Shown here piece by piece: positions 1 through 8,828 of a DNA stretch of 64,000 nucleotides. A program made the position numbers and the translations under genes. Position 1 is the stretch's first letter; every line of letters starts with the position of its first letter. Under the pieces are notes generated by a model that saw only the letters and a list, made by a program, of their open reading frames with translations, had not been told where the DNA came from and searched no databases. Origin of the DNA: Phycisphaerae bacterium (GTDB lineage Bacteria > Planctomycetota > Phycisphaerae > Sedimentisphaerales > Anaerobacaceae); contig JAAYBV010000051.1 of assembly GCA_012744475.1 (NCBI GenBank), positions 89,585 to 153,584 on the forward strand, read 5' to 3'.

Positions 1-66
1 GCCTTTCAGAAGCAGCAGGAGCTGGCGATGACTGCCGTCGATATTGCCACCTTTGGATACGTATAG
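1..66 (+). CDS. 3' end of an upstream protein (partial, unknown)
   Basis: Frame 1 is open from the window edge to a TAG at 64-66 and reads as 21 residues ending in IATFGYV. This looks like the tail of a gene whose body lies outside the window. No family can be recognised from so short a piece. It may be nothing more than a chance open frame. Between it and the next gene (67-256) I see no coding potential and no convincing promoter. Confidence 0.3.
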   Translation, partial: AFQKQQELAMTAVDIATFGYV

Positions 67-256
67 AATTCGACGCAACATGACGCTTGTCCTTGCTTGC
101 CCGTCGTGGGAAGTCATACCTGTGCATTATAGGCTGTAAAGGGAGGCACTTCTACGTTCCTTCCTGGAGATTCTCACATGGCCAACGGCTGGGCCCGACG
201 TTACAATGCCGGATACGTAAACGACCTTTCGGCAGCGATTTCGGATCGTCAATGCG

Positions 257-1204
257 ATGCGCACTGGCAGAAAGCAAGGCCATATCGGTGAGATTCCGTT
301 GCGCAACAGACTCATCCTGGGGGCAATGGGGGGCATGCTGCGTCCCTCGATCCGTCTGACGTATCGTCACCTGGGCGCGGCGATGACCTGCGTTGGCGTT
401 ATCGACGCCCGGGCGGTAGCCGCCGCCGATAATGACGAGTTGATCAACATCCTCGGCCGACGCGAGGTCACGACCGAAGAGGAGCGGCCGGTCAGCGTCC
501 AGCTCATCGGCGGCGATATCAAAGAGCTTGCCGTTGCCGCCGGTCGGATTCAGCGATTCGCCAGCGTGATTGATCTGAACTGCAGCAGCCCGATCCAGCG
601 TCTGATCGACCAGGGCTACGGAGCGTCGAGCCTGCTGCGCGACCCGGCTTTCATCCGGGAGATGGTTCGCGCGGTTGTGGAGACGACCCGCATTCCTGTC
701 ACGGTGAAGATCCGGATCGGTATCGAGGGTCCGGATGTAGACGTGGTACGAATCGCACAGAACTGCCAGGAGGCCGGCGCCGCCGCCATAACCGTACATG
801 CCCGTTTTGTCCGGCAGATGTACTGTGGACCGCCGCACTGGGACGCGATCAAGCTGGTCAAAGAGAACGTGGACCTGCCGGTCATTGGCAACGGCGCCGT
901 ACATTCGGCCTTCGACGCGCAAGCCATGCTTGAACGGACGGGCTGCGACTTCGTCATGATCGGCACGGCGGCGTTCATCAACCCGCTGATCTTCCTTCAG
1001 ACGAACGAGCTTCTGGAGACGGGCCATTGCCGGACCATTAGCAGTGCCCAGGCGTTGGTCCGGTTCTTCCGGGAGTACTCGATCGTCGCGCGGAAGCTGG
1101 AGTCCCGAGGGCCCGTGAGCTTCCTGCGTCGTTCCTGCAAGAACTTCCTCAAGGTCCGGTCATTCATGCAGAGGATTCAGCGCGGCGAGGTCACACTGGA
1201 GTGA
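257..1204 (+). CDS. tRNA-dihydrouridine synthase (Dus)-like flavoprotein
   Basis: This 315-residue protein has the TIM-barrel signature of the Dus family of FMN enzymes that reduce uridine in tRNA. The start fits the family: the reading frame opens only at 221, the first ATG is at 257, and the N-terminus (GEIPLRNRLILGAMGG) matches the usual Dus opening strand. Family motifs follow, including VTVKIRIG and HARFVRQMYCG...W, the latter corresponding to the substrate and FMN binding HxR...Q.Y.G..W motif. The normal catalytic motif N-x-G-C-P is here N108-C-S-S-P112, so the cysteine sits two residues early and serine occupies the catalytic position. Function as a true Dus is therefore uncertain. The stop lies 8 bases before the radical SAM gene, so the three genes to 3396 probably form one operon. 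It could be a repurposed flavin reductase. Confidence 0.8.
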   Translation: MRTGRKQGHIGEIPLRNRLILGAMGGMLRPSIRLTYRHLGAAMTCVGVIDARAVAAADNDELINILGRREVTTEEERPVSVQLIGGDIKELAVAAGRIQRFASVIDLNCSSPIQRLIDQGYGASSLLRDPAFIREMVRAVVETTRIPVTVKIRIGIEGPDVDVVRIAQNCQEAGAAAITVHARFVRQMYCGPPHWDAIKLVKENVDLPVIGNGAVHSAFDAQAMLERTGCDFVMIGTAAFINPLIFLQTNELLETGHCRTISSAQALVRFFREYSIVARKLESRGPVSFLRRSCKNFLKVRSFMQRIQRGEVTLE

Positions 1205-1211
1205 ACCATAC

Positions 1212-2267
1212 ATGAACGACTGTAAAGGGGAATGGATCGTCCGGCTGCTGGAGACCCTGCGCGACATGCCGTACCGAGTCCGGTTTCTTCTCGGCAAGCG
1301 TCCCCGGGTGCGCATGCTGTACCTTGAAGTGACACATCGCTGCAACGCCCGCTGCATAAGCTGCTACACAGGCGCTGGAAGAGAGAAAGACGACGTGCTC
1401 ACGCCCGATGAGAAAAAATCGGTCGTCCGACAGGCCAAACAGATGGGCGCCCGTACGGTGTCCCTGAGCGGTAGCGGTGAGCCGCTGTTGTATCCCCATA
1501 TCTTTGAGCTGGTCGATTTCATCCGTCTGCAAGACATGCAGGTGGTCATGTTCACCAACGGCACCACGATTGACCGAGCCTGTGCGGACCGCCTGATTGC
1601 CAGGAATGTGATCACCTACTTCAAGTTGTTCAGTCTCGATCCGGACACGTTCGACCGCATGATGGGCAAGACAAACGCCTATGAGTGGGTCTCGCACACG
1701 TACTCCTGCGGCGACGCCAGCAAAACGGTTTGCCTTCCCAGCGGCCTGAAGCACCTGCTCGACGCCCAGGGAGCGGCCGGCGTCGCGGGCCTGGTCAGGG
1801 CCGAGTCACTGATCACCAAGCTGAACCGCCGCACGCTGCCGGACGTGGCACAGCTATGCAAAGACCTGAATCTGGTCCTGCATCTGGAAACGCCTGTCTG
1901 TGCGGGACGCGCGATCGAGAACTACGCGGACATCGCTCTTGACTCTGCGGAGTACGAGAGCCTCTACCACGAACTGGTCGCCATCCTTGGAGAGGAGTAT
2001 TTCCGCGAACTTCGAGCTCATCCGTGCCCCGTGGAACGCAATCCGGCGGTCTGGACCAACGGGGATATCGCGCTTTGCAGCAGCCGGCCGGCCCACGTCG
2101 GCAATGTGAGGCAGGCATCCCTTGAGAGCTTGTTTCACAAGGCCCAGATGCGAAAACGCCAGGAAGATCGCCGTCTGCCCCGATCCGATGGCGAGGGTCG
2201 CCACTTCCGCACATGCCCGGCGAGGCAGTACTACCGGATGCGACACGGAATTCGCGGCGATGATTGA
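1212..2267 (+). CDS. Radical SAM protein with SPASM-like C-terminus
   Basis: The 351-residue protein carries the radical SAM cluster motif CNARCISC (CxxxCxxC) near residue 44, followed by SLSGSGEPLL, the glycine-rich SAM-binding stretch. The C-terminal third has further cysteines (CPVERNPAVWTNGDIALC, then CPARQYY) in the spacing of a SPASM or twitch auxiliary cluster domain. Such proteins act on peptides, anaerobic sulfatases or small molecules through a 5'-deoxyadenosyl radical. It begins 8 bases after the Dus-like gene with GGAG upstream, and overlaps the ATP-grasp gene by 8 bases, which argues for a co-translated pathway. The substrate is unknown. No precursor-peptide gene is visible nearby, so a RiPP role is only a possibility. 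Confidence 0.82.
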   Translation: MNDCKGEWIVRLLETLRDMPYRVRFLLGKRPRVRMLYLEVTHRCNARCISCYTGAGREKDDVLTPDEKKSVVRQAKQMGARTVSLSGSGEPLLYPHIFELVDFIRLQDMQVVMFTNGTTIDRACADRLIARNVITYFKLFSLDPDTFDRMMGKTNAYEWVSHTYSCGDASKTVCLPSGLKHLLDAQGAAGVAGLVRAESLITKLNRRTLPDVAQLCKDLNLVLHLETPVCAGRAIENYADIALDSAEYESLYHELVAILGEEYFRELRAHPCPVERNPAVWTNGDIALCSSRPAHVGNVRQASLESLFHKAQMRKRQEDRRLPRSDGEGRHFRTCPARQYYRMRHGIRGDD

Positions 2268-3396
2268 ATGCTGGGGAGCGGCCGTGCCCAAGCCACGACG
2301 CAGGCTCTATCGAAAAGCACAACGGCTGGGTCAGATTGTCCTTCTCTGGCGCCGGGTCAACCGACTGTGGCGTTGGCCGTCCATTGTGGCCTTCCGGCGG
2401 GCCTTGCGCGTCTGCCGGAGAGACCGATTCGAGCCCGCCGAGGCATTCCGCCTGGGCCTGTTCCACCCGGCCTCGGCCCACGATAGGCCGTCGTGCTATG
2501 TGAGTCGCAAACGATTGACGAAGGTCCAGGAGGCCTTGAATCCTGCCGGCTGGGCGCCGCTCCTCAAGAACAAGGACCTTTTCTACCGATACAGCGCTGC
2601 TCTGGGCATACCCGTCCCGCGATTGTACGCGGTCGTTCAGGCCACCGCGCCGGGTTGGTCCTGCGCAGGTGGTGCGATCAGAACACCAAAGGAATGGACG
2701 ACCTTCTTCGAACGCTACCTGCCGGCGGAATTTGCCGTCAAACCCGCCGTAGGGGCCTATGGGAACGGGTTCAATATCTACCGGAGGGTCAGCGGCGGGT
2801 ACGTGGATGCTCTCGAAAACCGCATCGAGTCCAGCGTCTTGTACGATGCGCTCGTTTCTTCAGGCCATGACCGATATGTGATCCAGGAGCGGGTTCACAG
2901 CCATTCGGACCTCGTGCGTCTCAGCGGGACGCAGGCGCTGCAAACCGTCCGAATGATCACCCTGGTGGAGCCCGCCGGCGATGTGCGCATTCTGCATGCC
3001 CACCTGAAGGTCATCGAGGCCGAGGAGATCGTCGACACCTTCCTTGACGGTCTGACCGGCAATATTGAGGCGCCCGTTGACCTGGAGTCCGGCTGTTTGG
3101 AGTCCGCCAATCGAATCCCCGACACAGGCTGTGGCGTTGTCACAATTGACGTCCACCCCAAGACGAGAATTCCGTTCGCGCGATTCTTGCTCCCGTTCTG
3201 GCCGCAGGCATGCGATCTGGTGCGGCAGACCTCGCCTCACTTTCTGCCCGTGCGGACCATCGGGTGGGACGTCGCCCTGACGCCCACCGGGCCGCTGATC
3301 GTCGAGGGGAACGTCTGGTGGGATCCGCCCAACCAACACGGGAACCTGCACACCGTCCTGCAGACCATCCGTGACCTCTGTCCGTCCGTAACGTGA
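2260..3396 (+). CDS. ATP-grasp protein, sugar-transfer-associated type
   Basis: The protein is 378 residues from the ATG at 2260, which overlaps the stop of the radical SAM gene. The frame is open further upstream, but those residues overlap that gene and look non-coding. The C-terminal half contains the features of the sugar-transfer-associated ATP-grasp family (Pfam ATPgrasp_ST). These are a lysine-containing strand FAVKPAVGAYGNGF, SGTQALQTVRMIT, and the metal-binding TIGWDVALTPTGPLIVEGN followed by WWDPP. ATP-grasp enzymes join a carboxylate to an amine or thiol through an acyl-phosphate. With a flavin reductase-like protein and a radical SAM enzyme in the same operon, a small biosynthetic or modification pathway is plausible, but no product can be named. 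Confidence 0.8.
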   Translation: MIECWGAAVPKPRRRLYRKAQRLGQIVLLWRRVNRLWRWPSIVAFRRALRVCRRDRFEPAEAFRLGLFHPASAHDRPSCYVSRKRLTKVQEALNPAGWAPLLKNKDLFYRYSAALGIPVPRLYAVVQATAPGWSCAGGAIRTPKEWTTFFERYLPAEFAVKPAVGAYGNGFNIYRRVSGGYVDALENRIESSVLYDALVSSGHDRYVIQERVHSHSDLVRLSGTQALQTVRMITLVEPAGDVRILHAHLKVIEAEEIVDTFLDGLTGNIEAPVDLESGCLESANRIPDTGCGVVTIDVHPKTRIPFARFLLPFWPQACDLVRQTSPHFLPVRTIGWDVALTPTGPLIVEGNVWWDPPNQHGNLHTVLQTIRDLCPSVT

Positions 3397-3449
3397 CCGA
3401 CGCGCCAGCCGAGCGTCCAACGGCGCGTGGAAAAACACCCGGCCGGCCT

Positions 3450-3478
3450 TTGCAGGCTGCTGCGACAGTTGGTACAAT
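3450..3478 (+). promoter_or_regulatory. Predicted sigma-70-type promoter for the 3552 gene
   Basis: TTGCAG at 3450-3455 and TACAAT at 3473-3478 are separated by 17 bases. The pair lies about 70 bases before the start codon at 3552, which has the strong ribosome binding site AAGGGAGG. Confidence 0.5.
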
Positions 3479-3551
3479 CTCGTTTGGGCCCGGGGCGGTT
3501 CCATCTGATTTCCCTACGGACGGGAAACGTCAGCTCTAAGGGAGGCATGCC

Positions 3552-4922
3552 ATGAACGGAAAACGCATCGATCGACGAATGTTTCTCAAGACAACCGCGG
3601 CCGGCGCGCTGGCCTTCCCGATGATTGTGCGGTCTTCTGCCTTGGGCAAGGCCGGAACCGTCGCGCCCAGCGAGCGCGTCACGATGGGATTCATCGGCGT
3701 CGGCGGCATGGGAACCAACAACATGCGGGCCTTCCTCGCGCAACCCGATGTGCAGGTGCTCGCGGTTTGCGACCCCGTCCGGGCCAGCGAAGAATACGGC
3801 CACTGGTACAAGAAAGGCTGGAATGGCGCCTGGTTTGGGCGCGAGCCGGCGGCCAGAATCGTCGAGGACGACTACGCCCACAAGGCCGGCTCGGGGCAGT
3901 ACAAGGGGTGCGCCGCGTACGTGGATTTCCGCGACCTGATCGCGCGGGACGACATCGACGCGGTGTGCATTGCGACGCCCGACCACTGGCACGCCATCTG
4001 CGCGATCCAGGCGGCCGCGGCGGGCAAGGACATCTACTGCGAGAAGCCCATGACTCTGACCATCGCCGAGGGCCGGGCGGTGGCCGAGGCCGTTCGACAA
4101 TACCACGTCGTCTTTCAGACCGGCACCCAGCGCCGATCGAGCCAGTTGTACCGTTTCATCTGCGAGGTGGTCCGCAACGGCCGGATCGGCAAGCTTCAAA
4201 GAGCACTGGTTGCAATCGGGCCGAACAACAAGCAGGCGCCGCCGAGCGACTGGAAGCCGATGCCGGTGCCCGAGTGGCTGGATTACGAGATGTGGCTCGG
4301 GCCGGCGCCGTGGGCACCTTATCACAAGGACCGCTGCCTTTACACGTTCCGGTTCGGCGCCGATTATTCCGGCGGTCAGACGACCAACCTGGGCGCGCAC
4401 GGCATCGACATCGTCCAGTGGGCCAACGGCACCGACGACACGGGACCGGTCGAGATCGAGGACTTGGGAGGCGAATTTCCCACGGACGGCCTGTTCACCA
4501 CCGCCACCAAGGTCCACTTCCGCGCCCGCTACGCCAACGGCGCCGAGTTGGTTTGCAGGACGCAGGAGGACGAGATCTACCGCTTCGAAGGAACCGAGGG
4601 CTGGATTCAGGTTCCGACCTACTCGGACGAGATCACCTGCCAACCCGAATCGCTGAAGACCACCGTGATCGGTCCGGACGAGATCCATCTCTACGAGAGC
4701 AACGATCACCACCGCAACTTCGTCGACTGCATCAAGACGCGCGGACAGACCGCCGCTCCGGTCGAGGTCGGTCATCGCTCAGTGACGATCTGCCACCTGG
4801 GCAACATCGCCATGCAGCTCAAGAGCAAGCTCCGCTGGGACCCGGTTGCCGAACTCTTCACCGACAGCCACGAGGCCAACACACTGCTCTCCAGAGCCAT
4901 GCGAAGCCCCTGGCACCTGTAG
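3552..4922 (+). CDS. Tat-exported Gfo/Idh/MocA family oxidoreductase
   Basis: The protein is 456 residues and starts with a twin-arginine signal (DRRMFLKTTAAGALAFP), so it is predicted to be exported folded with its NAD(P) cofactor. A Rossmann domain follows, with GFIGVGGMG as nucleotide-binding loop, then CIATPDHWHA and the catalytic-region motif CEKPMTL. The C-terminal alpha/beta domain ends in the planctomycete-typical AMRSPWHL. Members of this family oxidise or reduce sugars, often at C3 of a glycoside. It is followed with short gaps by LamG and aldo/keto-reductase-like genes, suggesting one unit from the promoter at 3450. It closely resembles the 16417-17784 protein in domain order and C-terminus. 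The substrate is unknown. Confidence 0.9.
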   Translation: MNGKRIDRRMFLKTTAAGALAFPMIVRSSALGKAGTVAPSERVTMGFIGVGGMGTNNMRAFLAQPDVQVLAVCDPVRASEEYGHWYKKGWNGAWFGREPAARIVEDDYAHKAGSGQYKGCAAYVDFRDLIARDDIDAVCIATPDHWHAICAIQAAAAGKDIYCEKPMTLTIAEGRAVAEAVRQYHVVFQTGTQRRSSQLYRFICEVVRNGRIGKLQRALVAIGPNNKQAPPSDWKPMPVPEWLDYEMWLGPAPWAPYHKDRCLYTFRFGADYSGGQTTNLGAHGIDIVQWANGTDDTGPVEIEDLGGEFPTDGLFTTATKVHFRARYANGAELVCRTQEDEIYRFEGTEGWIQVPTYSDEITCQPESLKTTVIGPDEIHLYESNDHHRNFVDCIKTRGQTAAPVEVGHRSVTICHLGNIAMQLKSKLRWDPVAELFTDSHEANTLLSRAMRSPWHL

Positions 4923-4947
4923 CGGAAACGAGGTCGGGAGGAAACCC

Positions 4948-5709
4948 ATGGATCGCAAGCGTATGCGTATGTGTTCCACCCTGTTACTGGGCATCTTCCT
5001 CGTGTGGATTGCCCCATCCGCTCGATCCGATGACCCGATCACCCTTGATACGGACCCCAATCTTGCGGCGTGGTGGAAGTTTGACGAGACCGGTGGAAAG
5101 ACGGTTGCCGATGCGTCGAAACACCAGCATACTGCCGTGTTCGGAGCAGAGTTGTCGTTCGACGGACATTCCGCCGCTGGCCGAATCGGCAAGGCAGTCC
5201 GTCTTGATGGAGAGGAAGACTATCTCGTGGTGCCCAAGTACAAGGGCATTGGCGGGACCCGGCCTCGGACGCTGGCGGCCTGGATCAAGACGACGACAGC
5301 ATCCGGGGAGATCGTCTCCTGGGGCACCCCCGACTTCGGCAAGATGTGGACGTTGGGCTTCATCCGCGGTCGTGTCGGCGTCACGCCCCACGGCGGCTAC
5401 CTGTACATGAACGCCGAGACCCATGACGACCGATGGCATCACGTCGCGGTCGTGGTCCAGCAGGCGGAAGCGCCCAACCTGTACGACGATGTCACGCTCT
5501 ATCTGGACGGCCAGGTCGCCGTCATCCACGACATCGGGCTTCTGGACCTCTGGCCCATCGATACGGGCAACGAGCTCGACGTCCGGATCGGGCGGAACTT
5601 CAAGGGTCTCATCGACGATCTGCGGATCTACAGCCGCGTTCTTTCGGAAGACGAGATTCACGCTCTTTTCACGCTGGACACCAACCGCCCATTGACTCAG
5701 TCTCGATAG
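4948..5709 (+). CDS. Secreted LamG (concanavalin A-like) domain protein
   Basis: The start at 4948 is chosen because it has GGGAGGAAA upstream and gives a normal signal peptide (hydrophobic LLLGIFLVWIAPSARS). The mature part, about 225 residues, is a single LamG/Laminin_G_3 domain. It shows the typical NLAAWWKFDETGGKTVAD opening, GKAVRLDGEEDYLVV, ...WHHVAVVV, VTLYLDGQ and GLIDDLRIYSRVLSEDEI ending. Such domains are carbohydrate- or protein-binding beta-sandwiches and are greatly expanded in planctomycetes. It stands alone, without a catalytic domain, between two Tat enzymes and probably shares their transcript. A role in binding the substrate of those enzymes is inference. Confidence 0.88.
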   Translation: MDRKRMRMCSTLLLGIFLVWIAPSARSDDPITLDTDPNLAAWWKFDETGGKTVADASKHQHTAVFGAELSFDGHSAAGRIGKAVRLDGEEDYLVVPKYKGIGGTRPRTLAAWIKTTTASGEIVSWGTPDFGKMWTLGFIRGRVGVTPHGGYLYMNAETHDDRWHHVAVVVQQAEAPNLYDDVTLYLDGQVAVIHDIGLLDLWPIDTGNELDVRIGRNFKGLIDDLRIYSRVLSEDEIHALFTLDTNRPLTQSR

Positions 5710-5723
5710 CAGAGGGGGCAAAC

Positions 5724-6734
5724 ATGGAAAACGCACGACGGACACGACGCCAGTTCATGCGCGACACAGCCACCACCGTAGCGGGCCTTGCGGTCGGCCT
5801 CGGCGCCGCCGGCCAAGCGGCGAAAGCGGCCGAAGACGCCGCCGGCACGTCCAGGATTCTCAGCTATCATCCCGACATGGAGTACCGCCGGCTCGGCAAG
5901 ACCAACATCATGGTCTCCGCCGTCGGTCTCGGAGGACACTCGCGCAGCAACGACCGGGAGCGTGCGGACATCATCAGCCGCTGCATGGACATGGGCGTCA
6001 ATTACATCGACGCCTGCTGGGACAACGAGGTCAAACGGGACGCCAAGGCGCTGAAGGGACGGCGCGACAAGGTGTACCTGGCGCTGTCGCACGGCGCCAA
6101 GGAGGTGCGCAACGAGGACTTCCGTACGTCGAAGAAGCTGCTCGAATCGCTGGACGAGCTGCTGCGAGACTCGGACCAGGACTACACCGATCTATGGCGG
6201 ATCACCTGCCTGGAGCCGGGGGGCCGGCACACGTTCGACACCGCCTGCGAAATCGTCGACGCCCTCGAGAAGGCCAAGAAGCAGGGCAAGGCCCGCTTCA
6301 TCGGGTTCTCCTCGCACGACCGGCGCTGGATTCAGTTCATGATCGAGTACTTCCCGCAGATCGAAGTGGTCTGCTTTCCTTTCACCACGATGACGAAGAA
6401 GGCCCCGCAGGATAGTCTCTTCGATGCGCTCAAGCAGCGGGACGTCGGCGCGTTCGGGATCAAACCGTTCGCCGCGGCGTCGCTGTTCACCGGCGATGCG
6501 GAACAGGACAACCGCCGGGGTCGCCTGGCGCTGCGCTACATCCTCCACAGCAACACGGTCGTCCCCATCCCGGGGATCAACCGCATGGAGGAGGTGGACA
6601 ACGTCATCAAGGCCGTGTCGGAACGGCGACAGTTGGACGTGCAGGAGAACGCGGAGTTGGAAACCGTCGGCAGGGAGACTTTTGCCAGGCTGCCCAATCA
6701 CTATCAGTGGCTCAAGAACTGGCAGTACGTCTGA
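5724..6734 (+). CDS. Tat-exported aldo/keto-reductase-like protein, catalytic tetrad degenerate
   Basis: The start at 5724 follows GAGGGGG and gives a twin-arginine signal (RRTRRQFMRD). Residues from about 53 align along their whole length with aldo/keto reductases: YRRLGKTNIMVSAVGLG, the GVNYID strand, KVYLAL, YTDLW, KARFIGFSS and a VPIPGINRMEEVDN-like cofactor region. Of the conserved Asp-Tyr-Lys-His tetrad only Asp96 remains. The Tyr position (DACWDN) is Asn101, the Lys position (KVYLALS) is Ser122, and the His position (LWRIT) is Thr161. The fold is clear, but ordinary hydride-transfer catalysis is doubtful. It lies 14 bases after the LamG gene. It may be a binding protein or use a different mechanism. 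Confidence 0.87.
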   Translation: MENARRTRRQFMRDTATTVAGLAVGLGAAGQAAKAAEDAAGTSRILSYHPDMEYRRLGKTNIMVSAVGLGGHSRSNDRERADIISRCMDMGVNYIDACWDNEVKRDAKALKGRRDKVYLALSHGAKEVRNEDFRTSKKLLESLDELLRDSDQDYTDLWRITCLEPGGRHTFDTACEIVDALEKAKKQGKARFIGFSSHDRRWIQFMIEYFPQIEVVCFPFTTMTKKAPQDSLFDALKQRDVGAFGIKPFAAASLFTGDAEQDNRRGRLALRYILHSNTVVPIPGINRMEEVDNVIKAVSERRQLDVQENAELETVGRETFARLPNHYQWLKNWQYV

Positions 6735-6780
6735 CGGCCACCCGCCGTCGACACTACATCGGCGGTCGCCGGAGACACGG

Positions 6781-7368
6781 ATGCCCCAGATCATCACGTC
6801 AAGACGCCTCGGACCGATAGTCCACCTGGCCATCGTCGCCTTGGCTGCCATTCTCGTGGCTGCCCAGGGTTGTGAACGGACTGCCCGCAGATCGCGTCCT
6901 CAGACGGACGTCGCGGCCCCAACACCGGCCGAACAGTCATCAGCGCCCTCTCAGGAAGCTCTGTTGCTGGATGACGAGCCGCTGCTGTTGCTCGATGAGG
7001 AGCCGACGACGACCCCGCCGGACCAGCCGGCAGCCGACAACAGTCGCTGCTTCGTCTGCCACGCCAACTACCTGGACGAGAAGATCGCGGTCACTCATGC
7101 CCGCGCCGGGATCGGCTGCGCCACGTGCCACGGCGCCAGCGATGCGCACATTGCCGACGAATCGTGGGCTTCCGGCGGCAACGGCACCGCCCCCGACATC
7201 ATGTTCCCGAAGGAGCGGGTCAATCCGTCGTGCATGGTCTGCCATCCCAAGGACAAGATCGACACAGCCGAGCACAAGCCGCTCTTCGCCGACGATGCGC
7301 AGCAGAGGCTCTGCACGGACTGCCACGGCAGCCACCGCCTGCCCGTACGCCGGAGCAGGTGGAAGTGA
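6781..7368 (+). CDS. Tetraheme cytochrome c lipoprotein
   Basis: The 195-residue protein has a lipoprotein signal (AAILVAAQGC) and then an acidic, proline-rich linker. Four CxxCH heme sites follow (CFVCH, CATCH, CMVCH, CTDCH) in the last 110 residues, with extra histidines (VTHARAG, GSHRLP) that could be distal ligands. This resembles small NapC/NrfH-associated or cytochrome c7-type electron carriers anchored on the outer face of a membrane. It starts 46 bases after the preceding gene. The partner enzyme is not in the window, although delivery of electrons to or from the exported oxidoreductases upstream is possible. Confidence 0.85.
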   Translation: MPQIITSRRLGPIVHLAIVALAAILVAAQGCERTARRSRPQTDVAAPTPAEQSSAPSQEALLLDDEPLLLLDEEPTTTPPDQPAADNSRCFVCHANYLDEKIAVTHARAGIGCATCHGASDAHIADESWASGGNGTAPDIMFPKERVNPSCMVCHPKDKIDTAEHKPLFADDAQQRLCTDCHGSHRLPVRRSRWK

Positions 7369-7528
7369 GAGGCCGCAACCCCGTCGTACCATGACTTCCC
7401 ATCTTGGTCTACGAAGAGACCTGTCTATAAGGGTGTTTTCCAGAACCATCGCATCCGCCAAAGCGTAAAGCTTCCGCTGGTGGGAACTTGCGCGGACACA
7501 AAAATCCCTCCACAAGGTGAGAAAGTGC

Positions 7529-7557
7529 TTGGCGACGAGGAGTCCCTACGATATAGT
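7529..7557 (+). promoter_or_regulatory. Predicted promoter with inverted repeat upstream of the PerR-like gene
   Basis: TTGGCG at 7529-7534 and TATAGT at 7552-7557 are 17 bases apart, about 85 bases before the regulator start at 7641. The -10 box lies inside the inverted repeat CTAC-GATATA-GTAG (7546-7559), a possible self-operator. It does not match the classical Per box well. The remaining 7369-7640 sequence shows nothing else. Confidence 0.45.
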
Positions 7558-7640
7558 AGCTGATCCTAATATGCTTGGAAAGAGCCTATGGGGCACCAGT
7601 CACCGTGCCAGGAACAGGCAAGCATTCGCAGGGACCCTGC

Positions 7641-8108
7641 ATGAGTGGAACCCCGGAAACGACCGATGGCAAGGAGATTACACAGAAGATGGATGCATTT
7701 CGGGCCAGATGTCACGAGGCGGGACTGAAAGTGACGCCTCAGCGAATGGCGGTCTACAGGGCCCTCATGGAGACGGACGAGCATCCTTCGGCGGAGATGG
7801 TCTTTCGGCAGGTGCGCCGGGTCCACCCCAGTATCTCGCTGGACACGGTCAACCGGACACTCCTGACGCTCAGCGAGATCGGCGCGGCGTTCATCGTCGA
7901 AGGCTCCGGCGACGCCAAGCGATTTGACGCCAATCTGGGCAACCACCAGCACTTCAGGTGTGTCCGGTGCAGGAGAATTGTGGACTTTCACTACGAACCG
8001 TTCGACCGAATCGCCGTACCGGAGAATCTGACGGGCGGATTTACCGTGCTGAGAACGACCGTGTGCGTCGAAGGCTTGTGCGACCGATGTCGCCTCCAGG
8101 AATCGTGA
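7641..8108 (+). CDS. perR: Fur-family regulator, PerR-like
   Basis: The protein is 155 residues from the ATG at 7641, which is preceded by AGGGA. An N-terminal winged helix ([12 protein letters not shown]...HPSAEMVF) is followed by the dimerisation domain. PerR-type regulatory metal ligands can be placed at His48, Asp96, His102, His104 and Asp115 ([12 protein letters not shown]...VDF). Two CxxC pairs (CVRC and CDRC) form the structural zinc site. The phrase IVDFHYE is close to PerR of Firmicutes. The next genes are rubrerythrin, thiol peroxidase and a flavodiiron protein, the classical peroxide-sensing regulon of anaerobes, so it most likely represses this set and is relieved by H2O2. A Fur or Zur role cannot be excluded by sequence alone. 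Confidence 0.87.
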   Translation: MSGTPETTDGKEITQKMDAFRARCHEAGLKVTPQRMAVYRALMETDEHPSAEMVFRQVRRVHPSISLDTVNRTLLTLSEIGAAFIVEGSGDAKRFDANLGNHQHFRCVRCRRIVDFHYEPFDRIAVPENLTGGFTVLRTTVCVEGLCDRCRLQES

Positions 8109-8167
8109 CGACGGACATTCGTCGTAAACCCAGATGCATCAGCGTTATATGTCAAGGGAGGTTACGA

Positions 8168-8740
8168 ATGAGTTTGAAGGGCACCCAGACGGAAAAGAAC
8201 CTGCTGACCGCCTTTGCCGGCGAGTCGCAGGCGAGGAATCGTTACACCTACTACGCCGGTCAGGCCAAGAAGGAGGGCTACGAGCAGATCGCGGCCATCT
8301 TCGAAGAGACCGCCAACCAGGAAAAGGAGCATGCCAAACGCCTGTTCAAATTCCTCGAAGGTGGCGAAGCCCAGATTCAGGCCAGCTTCCCGGCCGGTGT
8401 CATCGGAAAGACGGTGGAGAACCTCAAGGAGGCCGCCGCCGGTGAGCACTACGAGACCACCGAGATGTACCCCGGCTTCGCCAAGACCGCCCAGAAGGAA
8501 GGGTTCGTCGAGATCGCCGCGGTGTTCAAGATGATCGCCATAGCGGAGAAGCGGCATGAAGACCGATACGTCAAACTGGCCGAGAACATCACCGACGGCG
8601 CTGTGTTCAAACGCCCGGCTCCCGTGCGCTGGGTGTGTCGAAACTGCGGCTACGTCCACGAGGGCCCCGATGCACCGAAGGTCTGTCCGGCCTGTGCTCA
8701 CCCCCAGGCCCACTTCGAGATCGAAGCGGTCAACTACTGA
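8168..8740 (+). CDS. rbr: Rubrerythrin
   Basis: The 190-residue protein reduces H2O2 with a non-sulfur diiron centre in the cytoplasm. The start at 8168 follows AAGGGAGG. The four-helix ferritin-like domain carries the expected glutamates ([39 protein letters not shown]). A C-terminal rubredoxin domain has two cysteine knuckles, CRNCGY and CPACAHP. Length and order match classical rubrerythrin. It lies 59 bases after the PerR-like gene and is the first structural gene of the stress island. Reducing power would come from the rubredoxin gene at 11262 or a similar carrier. Confidence 0.95.
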   Translation: MSLKGTQTEKNLLTAFAGESQARNRYTYYAGQAKKEGYEQIAAIFEETANQEKEHAKRLFKFLEGGEAQIQASFPAGVIGKTVENLKEAAAGEHYETTEMYPGFAKTAQKEGFVEIAAVFKMIAIAEKRHEDRYVKLAENITDGAVFKRPAPVRWVCRNCGYVHEGPDAPKVCPACAHPQAHFEIEAVNY

Positions 8741-8828
8741 GACCAAGGCCCGCGTGTGCGTGCTGATCTGCGCGGCTATGATCGCGGCAACCGGATGCGA
8801 TGGCCCCGACGAGGACAAGGAGACACCC

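Noticed and set aside
3237..4775. A 512-codon minus-strand frame across the Gfo/Idh gene, and similar long antisense frames at 20645-22660 and 22633-24021
   Set aside because: Each lies opposite a well-recognised enzyme and has the valine/arginine-rich composition of antisense frames in GC-rich DNA.
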